This document shows positions 35,314-41,906 of a stretch of DNA of 64,000 nucleotides, in pieces. Numbering within the stretch: position 1 is the first letter of the stretch; every line of letters begins with the position of its first letter. Source of the DNA: Bacteroidales bacterium UBA2861 (lineage in GTDB: Bacteria > Bacteroidota > Bacteroidia > Bacteroidales > UBA932). The translations under genes and the position numbers were made by a program. The stretch is taken from positions 224,400-288,399 of the forward strand of contig DEFD01000028.1 of NCBI GenBank assembly GCA_002350615.1. The letters run 5' to 3'. The notes under the pieces are model-generated. The model was not told the origin of the DNA. It did not search any database and saw only the letters and a program-made list of their open reading frames with translations.

Positions 35314-35335
35314 CATTTTCGAAAGAAGCAATAAA

Positions 35336-36094
35336 CTACTTGTTCTCCCTGCGTCCGCCACGACGGTCTCCGTCACGACGGCCTCCACGACGGTCACCGC
35401 CGCGTCCGCCGCTGCGCTGGCCGGAAGCCTGTGCATTGGCTGCTGCGAGGGCTGCGGGAGTGAGGTCCTGCTTGCCGTAACGTTCACCGTTGCAAATCCA
35501 AACCTTGATGCCGAGTGCACCAACCTTGGTATTGGCAACTGCGAGGGCGTAGTCGATGTCTGCACGGAAAGTGTGCAGAGGAGTACGGCCTTCCTTGAAC
35601 ATTTCGCTGCGGGCCATTTCGGCGCCGCCTACACGGCCTGCGATCTGAACCTTGATACCTTCGGCTCCGACGCGGATAGCGTTTGCAACTGCCATTTTGA
35701 TGGCGCGGCGATAACTCACACGGCCTTCGATCTGGCGGGCGATGCTGTCTGCCACGAAGTGGGCATCAACCTCAGGACGCTTGATTTCGTAGATATTGAT
35801 CTGCACATCCTTGCCGGTCACCTTCTTGAGCTCTTCCTTGAGCTTGTCAACCTCGGTACCGCCCTTGCCGATAATGAAACCGGGACGGGCTGCATAGATG
35901 GTTACGGTGATGAGCTTGAGAGTGCGCTCGATAACGATACGGCTGAGTCCGGCTTTTGCGAGACGGCCACCCAGATACTTGCGGATCTCGAAATCTTCCG
36001 CAATCTTTTCTGCATAGTTTCCACCGCACCAGTTGGAATCCCAACCGCGGGTGATACCTATTCTGTTGCTGATAGGATTAGTTTTCTGTCCCAT
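35336..36094 (-). CDS. rpsC: 30S ribosomal protein S3 with Arg/Gly-rich tail
   Basis: uS3, at the mRNA entry channel. At 252 residues it has the KH domain (RPGFIIGKGGTEVDKLKEEL) and the C-terminal S3 domain (RVSYRRAIKMAVANAIRVGA, VWICNGERYGKQDL). The last about 30 residues form a repetitive Arg/Gly/Asp tail (GGRGGDRRGGRRDGDRRGG). rpsC is normally followed at once by rplP; here it is followed by a terminator and unrelated genes. Confidence 0.97.
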   Translation of the reverse strand: MGQKTNPISNRIGITRGWDSNWCGGNYAEKIAEDFEIRKYLGGRLAKAGLSRIVIERTLKLITVTIYAARPGFIIGKGGTEVDKLKEELKKVTGKDVQINIYEIKRPEVDAHFVADSIARQIEGRVSYRRAIKMAVANAIRVGAEGIKVQIAGRVGGAEMARSEMFKEGRTPLHTFRADIDYALAVANTKVGALGIKVWICNGERYGKQDLTPAALAAANAQASGQRSGGRGGDRRGGRRDGDRRGGRRENK

Positions 36095-36095
36095 A

Positions 36096-36512
36096 TTATG
36101 CCTCCTCTACCGGTTTTTTGACATCAAGGATTATAGTGACGTGGTTGCTGCGCTTGCGGATGCGGCCGGCCCTTCCCTGAGGGCAGGGGCGGATGCGCTT
36201 GAGCGTGCGGCCTTCGCCTACCATGATGGTCTTAACATAAACATTGCCGCTTTCGAGCTCCTTCGCGCTTTCGGGATTCTTTGCCTCCCAGTTTGCGATG
36301 GCGCTGCGCAGAAGCTTTTCAAGCCTGATGCTGGGTTCCCTCTTGGAGAAGTGCAGCAGGTCGAGAGCGCGGTTTACCTCGACGCCTCTTACGGTGTCGG
36401 CTACCAGGCGCATTTTGCGGGGCGATGTGGGTACATCGTTCAGTTTGGCAACAGCCGTGGCTTTCTTAGCTTCCTTGAAGCGTTCTGCCATAAGTCTTTT
36501 TCTCTTTCCCAT
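36096..36512 (-). CDS. rplV: 50S ribosomal protein L22
   Basis: uL22, lining the peptide tunnel. The 138 residues include VPTSPRKMRLVADTVRGVEV and the C-terminal loop and strand ending KRSNHVTIILDVKKPVE. The full-length start MGKRKRLMAERFKEAKK is kept because Bacteroidota L22 has a similar basic extension; an internal ATG exists. 1 nt before rpsC. Confidence 0.96.
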   Translation of the reverse strand: MGKRKRLMAERFKEAKKATAVAKLNDVPTSPRKMRLVADTVRGVEVNRALDLLHFSKREPSIRLEKLLRSAIANWEAKNPESAKELESGNVYVKTIMVGEGRTLKRIRPCPQGRAGRIRKRSNHVTIILDVKKPVEEA

Positions 36513-36527
36513 TGTTCTGCTCTCCTG

Positions 36528-36797
36528 TTACTTGTTGTTGCCTGCATGTCCGCGGAATGTGCGGGTAGGGGCGAATTCGCCGAGTTTGTGACCTACCATC
36601 TGTTCGGTGATATACACAGGGATAAACTTATTCCCGTTGTGAACCGCAACAGTATGGCCGATGAAGTCAGGGGATATCATGCTGGCACGGGACCAGGTCT
36701 TGACAACCTCTTTCTTTTTGCTGCCGTCATTCATGGCAAGAATCCTCTTTTCGAGGGCTTCCTGAATGTACGGACCTTTTTTAAGTGAACGACTCAT
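36528..36797 (-). CDS. rpsS: 30S ribosomal protein S19
   Basis: uS19, 30S head. The 89 residues start MSRSLKKGPYIQEALEKRIL and contain HNGNKFIPVYITEQMVGHKL and FAPTRTFRGHAG, all diagnostic. It lies between rplB and rplV. Confidence 0.98.
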   Translation of the reverse strand: MSRSLKKGPYIQEALEKRILAMNDGSKKKEVVKTWSRASMISPDFIGHTVAVHNGNKFIPVYITEQMVGHKLGEFAPTRTFRGHAGNNK

Positions 36798-36817
36798 ATA
36801 ATCTAAGTTTTATCCTG

Positions 36818-37642
36818 TTATTTCTTTCTTCTTTCAATGATGAACTTGTTGGAAGCGGCCTTCGGGTTGCGGGTCTTGTAGCCCTTTGCAGGCAGACCCT
36901 TACGGGAACGGGGATGTCCACCGGAAGCACGTCCTTCACCACCACCCATCGGGTGATCGTGAGGGTTCATGACAACACCACGGTTGTGAGGCCTGCGGCC
37001 GAGCCAGCGGCTGCGGCCAGCCTTTCCGAAGCTCTCCAGGTTGTGGTCCGGATTGGAAACTGTACCCACCGTAGCGCGGCAGGAAACCAGAACCATACGG
37101 GTTTCACCGGAGGGCAGACGAAGGACTGCGTGGTTGCCCTCACGTGCGGCGAGCTGTGCGGAAGTACCGGCGGAACGGGCCATTGCGGCGCCCTGACCGG
37201 GACGGAGCTCGATGTTGTGCACGAGGGTACCAACAGGAATTTCACTCAGAGGGAGGCAGTTGCCGACTTCGGGAGCGACACCGCTTCCGGATGCGATAAC
37301 CTGACCTACCTTGATGCCGTCCGGAGCAATGATGTACTTCTTTACTCCGTCTTCGTATTCTACGAGAGCGATGCGGGCGCTGCGGTTGGGATCGTACTCG
37401 ATAGTACGGACAGTCGCGGTGCACTCATCCTTGGTGCGGCGGAAGTCGATGACGCGGTACATTCTCTTGTGACCGCCACCGATGTAACGCACGGTCATCT
37501 GACCGGTGTTGTTACGACCGCCTGTGCTCTTGAGGGGCTCAAGAAGCGCCTTGTGGGGCTTCCTGGTGGTAATCTCACTGAAGGAGCTGATAGCTTTGTT
37601 CCTCTGACCGGGAGTTACCGGTTTGAATTTCTTGATTGCCAT
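36818..37642 (-). CDS. rplB: 50S ribosomal protein L2
   Basis: uL2, needed for peptidyl transferase assembly. The 274-residue protein has the OB-fold half and the SH3-like half, with the conserved GVVMNPHDHPMGGGEGRASG region. It lies between rplW and rpsS. Confidence 0.98.
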   Translation of the reverse strand: MAIKKFKPVTPGQRNKAISSFSEITTRKPHKALLEPLKSTGGRNNTGQMTVRYIGGGHKRMYRVIDFRRTKDECTATVRTIEYDPNRSARIALVEYEDGVKKYIIAPDGIKVGQVIASGSGVAPEVGNCLPLSEIPVGTLVHNIELRPGQGAAMARSAGTSAQLAAREGNHAVLRLPSGETRMVLVSCRATVGTVSNPDHNLESFGKAGRSRWLGRRPHNRGVVMNPHDHPMGGGEGRASGGHPRSRKGLPAKGYKTRNPKAASNKFIIERRKK

Positions 37643-37657
37643 ATTCTGTCCCTCCTA

Positions 37658-37948
37658 TTATATATTAGCGTAGAAGTCAATCTTGTCCTCTCCCTGAAGG
37701 GTGATGTACGCCTTCTTGAAGTGGTTCATGCGTCCGCGAAGGAGACCGGCCTTGGTGTAGCGGCTCTTGCGCTTGCCATGATAATTGACAGTGTTAACTT
37801 CGGCGACGGTAACGCCATATGCGCTCTCCACCGCCTCCTTTATCTGAAGCTTGTTGGCATTGCGGTCCACCACAAAGCCGTAACGGTTCAACTTTTCGCC
37901 CTGAGCCGTCAGCTTCTCTGTTACTATTGGCTTAATTAAAATTCCCAT
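37658..37948 (-). CDS. rplW: 50S ribosomal protein L23
   Basis: uL23, the SRP and trigger-factor docking protein at the tunnel exit. The 96 residues start MGILIKPIVTEKLTAQGEKL and have the KLQIKEAVESAYGVTVAEVN core. It is 9 nt after rplD. Confidence 0.97.
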   Translation of the reverse strand: MGILIKPIVTEKLTAQGEKLNRYGFVVDRNANKLQIKEAVESAYGVTVAEVNTVNYHGKRKSRYTKAGLLRGRMNHFKKAYITLQGEDKIDFYANI

Positions 37949-37957
37949 CGCTCTGAA

Positions 37958-38584
37958 TTATTTTTTCCTTTCGGCGAGAATGTCCTGAACTCCGTCCACA
38001 AGCACCAGAGAATTTGCATTCATGATGGCGTAAGTGTTGATTTCGTCCACGGTGATGACATTCACCTCGGGAAGGTTACGGGATGAAAGATAAATGTTGT
38101 CGGAGTTCTGAGGGAGCACCACGAGAACCTTGCGGCTGCCTGCCTTGAGGTTTGCGATGATCTGTGCGAATTCCTTGGTCTTGGGAGCGTCCATGGCGAA
38201 GGGCTCTACGAGGGTGATCGCCTTGTCTGCAGCCTTGTAAGAGAGGGCAGAGCAACGGGCGAGGGATTTCACCTTCTTGTTGAGCTTGCCGCCGTAGAAA
38301 CGGGGAACGGGACCGAATACGCGGCCGCCGCCTACGAAAATGTTAGCCTTGAGGGAGCCGTGACGTGCACCGCCGCCGCCCTTCTGGCGTCCGAGTTTCT
38401 TTGTGCTGTGAGCAATCTCGCTGCGGTCTTTCGTCTTGGCATTGCCCTGACGCTGATGGGCGAGATACTGGACCACATCAAGCCAGATAGCGTGGTCGTT
38501 AGGCTGGATTCCGAATACGGCCTCGCTGAGTTCGGCCTTCTTTCCGGAGTCTGTTCCATCTATTTTATAAACGGGAAGTTTCAT
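37958..38584 (-). CDS. rplD: 50S ribosomal protein L4
   Basis: uL4, with a loop reaching the peptide tunnel; in some bacteria an operon repressor. The 208 residues contain GRQKGGGGARHGSLKANIFV in the loop and the Rossmann-like body with NVITVDEINTYAIMNANSLV. It is 4 nt after rplC. Confidence 0.97.
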   Translation of the reverse strand: MKLPVYKIDGTDSGKKAELSEAVFGIQPNDHAIWLDVVQYLAHQRQGNAKTKDRSEIAHSTKKLGRQKGGGGARHGSLKANIFVGGGRVFGPVPRFYGGKLNKKVKSLARCSALSYKAADKAITLVEPFAMDAPKTKEFAQIIANLKAGSRKVLVVLPQNSDNIYLSSRNLPEVNVITVDEINTYAIMNANSLVLVDGVQDILAERKK

Positions 38585-38588
38585 AACG

Positions 38589-39215
38589 CTACGCCTCCAA
38601 AATTAAATAAGAACCCTTGGCTCCGGGTACGGAACCTTTGACGATAAGAAGATTGTTCTCAGGGATCACCTTGATGACCTGAAGGTTGAACACCTTCACG
38701 CGCTCATTGCCCATGTGACCTGCCATACGCATTCCGGGGAATACGCGGGACGGCCATGAGGATGCGCCCATTGAACCGGGGTGACGCAGACGGTTGTGCT
38801 GGCCATGGGTCTGTCCGCCTACACCGGCGAAGCCATGACGTTTCACAACACCCTGGAAACCCTTACCTTTGGATGTGCCGACGACATCTACGAAACCGAC
38901 CTCTTCAGTGAAGATATCGGCGATCGTGAGGGTGTCGCCAAGCTTGAGTTCTCCCGCGAAGTCCGCCTCAAATTCGACGAGCTTGCGCCTGGGAGTGGTC
39001 CCTGCCTTTGCGAAGTGGCCCTGGAGAGCCTTGCTGGCGTGCTTTTCTGTGGTTTCGTCATAGGCAAGCTGTACGGCGGCATAACCATCTTTTTCTACCG
39101 TACGAATTTGCGTAACAACACACGGCCCAGCCTCGATAACAGTGCATGGAAGATTTTTTCCATCAGCACTGAAAACGGAAGTCATTCCGATTTTTTTTCC
39201 AATTAATCCAGGCAT
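38589..39215 (-). CDS. rplC: 50S ribosomal protein L3
   Basis: uL3, an assembly initiator near the peptidyl transferase centre. The 208 residues start MPGLIGKKIGMTSVFSADGK and have GTSKGKGFQGVVKRHGF and GSMGASSWPSRVFPGMRMAG. It is the first gene of this block: rpsJ, its usual upstream neighbour, is missing, and a promoter lies just upstream. Confidence 0.98.
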   Translation of the reverse strand: MPGLIGKKIGMTSVFSADGKNLPCTVIEAGPCVVTQIRTVEKDGYAAVQLAYDETTEKHASKALQGHFAKAGTTPRRKLVEFEADFAGELKLGDTLTIADIFTEEVGFVDVVGTSKGKGFQGVVKRHGFAGVGGQTHGQHNRLRHPGSMGASSWPSRVFPGMRMAGHMGNERVKVFNLQVIKVIPENNLLIVKGSVPGAKGSYLILEA

Positions 39216-39248
39216 TGGTTTGTTAATTAATTGTTAATAAATACTTTA

Positions 39249-39282
39249 CAAAATTACCCCTTTTTTAGGGGCTGCAAAAATA
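39249..39282 (-). promoter_or_regulatory. Promoter region for rplC-rpsC operon
   Basis: On the minus strand TTTG (39275-39278), 18 nt, TAATTTTG (39249-39256). An overlapping alternative -7 box TATTTTTG lies at 39275-39282. A short inverted repeat, CCCC...GGGG, lies between the boxes. Leader of about 30 nt. Confidence 0.6.
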
Positions 39283-39330
39283 CGAATAATTTTTTGAATT
39301 ACAAGCAGTTGGGACACAAAATTTCCGGGC

Positions 39331-40332
39331 CTAACGCAGAAGGAGCCCGGCTATGCGCACATAATTGCACACGGCATCCTCCATGTCCCGGATGAGGATC
39401 TGCTCGTCGTCGCGATGGGCATGGCGGATGCTGCCGGGACCCATGATCATCTTGTGCTCGAAGCCGGTGAGGTGAGGGGCGTCGCTTCCGAAGGCCACCG
39501 GCGCAGTCTCGAAACCGTCCAGGGTGAAGTATTCGGCAGGTGCATCTCCGCCGATCGCAGTCACGGCAAGGCCGGGCACCTGCAACCGTGCAGGACAGGC
39601 GGACACAAAAGCGTCGCTTGCAAAGGTTGTTCGGAAATAGAGCCTGCAGCGCAGTTCCGGGCTGAGGACATTCTGGGGGTTGTCGGAAACGAGCCTGCCG
39701 ATGTTCCAGGTGGTATCGCCCAAGACCGGATCTTTCGGGAACTCCACGGCGCGCAGCGCATTCACGAAATCCACGAAAGCATCGACCGCGCTGCGGCCAT
39801 ACTGGGGATAACCCGAATGGAAGGCTTCACCGGTGAAGCGGAGTTCGAAGGCTTTGGTCCCTTTGCTGGCGCTCACCATCTTGTTTTCCGTAGGTTCCCC
39901 TATCACTAGATACGGAGCCCTGAACCCCGTTTTGCTGAATGCCTTGGCACCCCAGCTTCCGGTTTCCTCGCCGGTGAGAAGCAGCAGGCCAAAACCTTCC
40001 AAACCGTTGGCTTCCAACTGTTTGCAGGCGGTGTACATGGAGATGGCCTGCCCTTTGGCATCGCAGGCCCCGCGACCGTAAATGACATCGTCCGGAGTTT
40101 CTCCCTGAATTGTGGGGGCGATGTACGGAGGGACCGTGTCTTGATGCGTACAGAAAACGAGTCTGGGCGTTCCCCAGCTCAGAAGCAGGTTCTCGGTGCC
40201 GTCACCAACCGGGAAAGATTCCATCACAGGCGCGGACAGCTCGCACTTCAGCAGAGCCGTGAGTTCCTGTTCCTGTCCCGATGTGGAATCCACCGAGAGG
40301 ATTTTCCTGAAAAGTTGAAGATCGACCGACAT
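39331..40332 (-). CDS. M20-family deacylase (ArgE/DapE-like)
   Basis: A 333-residue zinc amidohydrolase. Metal and catalytic motifs: FCTHQDTVPP (His-x-Asp), GRGACDAKGQ (bridging Asp), LTGEETGSWG (Glu-Glu), VIGEPTENK and the C-terminal GSIRHAHRDDEQ (His). An internal dimerisation domain carries GEAFHSGYPQYGRSAVD. This length and motif set fit N-acyl-ornithine or N-acyl-citrulline deacylases of Bacteroidota arginine synthesis; N-succinyl-diaminopimelate deacylase (lysine) is an alternative given the dap genes 10 kb away. ATG 40332 is chosen over an upstream TTG; a TACCTTTG box is 23 nt upstream. Confidence 0.8.
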   Translation of the reverse strand: MSVDLQLFRKILSVDSTSGQEQELTALLKCELSAPVMESFPVGDGTENLLLSWGTPRLVFCTHQDTVPPYIAPTIQGETPDDVIYGRGACDAKGQAISMYTACKQLEANGLEGFGLLLLTGEETGSWGAKAFSKTGFRAPYLVIGEPTENKMVSASKGTKAFELRFTGEAFHSGYPQYGRSAVDAFVDFVNALRAVEFPKDPVLGDTTWNIGRLVSDNPQNVLSPELRCRLYFRTTFASDAFVSACPARLQVPGLAVTAIGGDAPAEYFTLDGFETAPVAFGSDAPHLTGFEHKMIMGPGSIRHAHRDDEQILIRDMEDAVCNYVRIAGLLLR

Positions 40333-40355
40333 TCCCGTACGCGTTTCAAACAACG

Positions 40356-40363
40356 CAAAGGTA
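40356..40363 (-). promoter_or_regulatory. Promoter -7 box for M20 deacylase
   Basis: TACCTTTG on the minus strand, 23 nt before the chosen ATG, in the 39-nt gap downstream of yraN. Confidence 0.5.
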
Positions 40364-40371
40364 GTAAAAAT

Positions 40372-40782
40372 CTACATATACAATGGGATGAAGGCGTTAG
40401 GCAGGAATTCTATGCTTGTGTTTTCCCTGTCCAGCACCACGCTCACAACGTCGAAAAACACCTCGCAGCCCTGTAGGGCACGCCGGGAGGGATCTTTGCC
40501 GTGAAGATAAATCTGCGCTGCCTTGACTAGGGTACGCATCTTGGCGGAACGCACATTTTCCTCCGGGGAAGCCGCCAGCGGAGCCACCCTGGTCTTCACC
40601 TCCACAAAATGCAGTCCGGAGGCATCCAGGGCTATGACATCCACTTCGGTATGGCCTCCCCGCCAGTTGCGCTCAAGTATCTGCATGCCCCGGGATTCCA
40701 GGAAATCGCAGGCTTCCTGCTCTCCCGCCGCCCCGACTGCTTTCCGGCCGGCAATCTTTTCTGCGAAATTTCGGGAAACCAT
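40372..40782 (-). CDS. YraN/UPF0102-family nuclease-like protein
   Basis: A 136-residue protein of the YraN family, with a predicted restriction-endonuclease-like fold: GEQEACDFLESRGMQILERN, then GGHTEVDVIALD and FVEVKTRV (the D...ExK catalytic pattern). Function is not established; a Holliday-junction resolvase-like role has been proposed for the fold. It is the last gene of cdaA-mutS2-manC-yraN, 6 nt after the nucleotidyltransferase gene. Confidence 0.9.
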   Translation of the reverse strand: MVSRNFAEKIAGRKAVGAAGEQEACDFLESRGMQILERNWRGGHTEVDVIALDASGLHFVEVKTRVAPLAASPEENVRSAKMRTLVKAAQIYLHGKDPSRRALQGCEVFFDVVSVVLDRENTSIEFLPNAFIPLYM

Positions 40783-40788
40783 CGCCTT

Positions 40789-41886
40789 TTATTTATAATC
40801 CGCGTATTCCGGCATGGAGATTTCCGAAAGGGTATCCTGGATGGATTTTCCGTCGCGGGGGCATACTACAAGCACGTCCCCCGTGTCTATGACCATGAAA
40901 TTGTCCAGTCCGCAGATTACCGTAAGCTTTCCTTTTGGAGTGGAGAACAGAATGTTGCCATGGCTGTCCCTGACCATGGAAGCGCCACGGAAGAGTTCGG
41001 CATTCCCGGCGCTGTTGTGGCGTGACACATAGCTATAGAGAGAATCCCAGGTGCCAAGGTCGTCCCATTCGAACTTTACGGGAAGCACCCAGACATTGTC
41101 GGACTTCTCCATAAGGGCGTAGTCGATGGAATTGCGTGGACTGTCGGCGTAAGCCCTCTCCACGAAACTGGCCTCCTGGGGCGTTCCAAGGGCTTTGTCC
41201 CAGCCTCTCCACACCCGAGAGATTTCAGGGGCGTATTTCTGGATCTCGGAACGGATCACAGCCGCCTTCCATACGAAGATACCGCTATTCCAGAGGAATT
41301 CACCGCTCTCGACGAACACCTTGGCCAGTTCCTGGTCCGGTTTTTCCGTGAAGGTTTTCACTTTCACCGGCTTCCCTTCGCCGCATGCTTCCTTGCCCCC
41401 GGTTACCTGGATGTACCCGAAATTGGTGTCCGGCCTCGACGGAACGACGCCGAGGGTAAGGAGGACCTCGTTCTGCGCGGCATATTCAAGCGCGTTCTTT
41501 ATGGATTTTTCAAAAAGGAGCCTGTCGCCGATATGGTGGTCGGACGGCGTTACCAGCATCAGTGCATCGGGGTCCCTCAGCAGAAGCACCCGCGCCGCCA
41601 GGGAGATGGAAGGTGCCGTGCTGCGCCCGTAGGGCTCGAGGATAAGATTCTCCTCGCGAAGGGAAGGCAGCTGGGCCAGCACCTGGTCCCTGTATTTCGC
41701 AAGGCTCACTACCAGGATGTTTTCCTGCGGGAATAACCTGGACATTCTGGCCCATGTGCTTTTCAGGAAGGATCTTCCCGAGCCCGCAGGATCCAGAAAC
41801 TGTTTCGGGCGGTCTTCGCGGCTCACCGGCCAGAAACGGGAACCGATTCCTCCGGCCAGGATTACGCAATAATTGTGGTTAGTCAT
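40789..41886 (-). CDS. manC: Mannose-1-phosphate guanylyltransferase
   Basis: Makes GDP-mannose from mannose 1-phosphate and GTP for surface polysaccharides and glycosylation. The 365-residue protein has the nucleotidyltransferase signature VILAGGIGSRFWPVSREDRP, then EPYGRSTAPSISLAA, TPSDHHIGD, FTEKPDQELAKVF and FLWNSGIFVWKA. No C-terminal isomerase domain, so it is the single-function form. It sits 20 nt after mutS2. Confidence 0.93.
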   Translation of the reverse strand: MTNHNYCVILAGGIGSRFWPVSREDRPKQFLDPAGSGRSFLKSTWARMSRLFPQENILVVSLAKYRDQVLAQLPSLREENLILEPYGRSTAPSISLAARVLLLRDPDALMLVTPSDHHIGDRLLFEKSIKNALEYAAQNEVLLTLGVVPSRPDTNFGYIQVTGGKEACGEGKPVKVKTFTEKPDQELAKVFVESGEFLWNSGIFVWKAAVIRSEIQKYAPEISRVWRGWDKALGTPQEASFVERAYADSPRNSIDYALMEKSDNVWVLPVKFEWDDLGTWDSLYSYVSRHNSAGNAELFRGASMVRDSHGNILFSTPKGKLTVICGLDNFMVIDTGDVLVVCPRDGKSIQDTLSEISMPEYADYK

Positions 41887-41906
41887 AGTTTCAGTGTATA
41901 TCGTTA

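Noticed and set aside
12540..35335. Split superoperon as an assembly error
   Set aside because: Considered, but the rpsC terminator and rplP promoter sit exactly at the break, and neighbouring genes are intact; kept as a biological finding pending read coverage.
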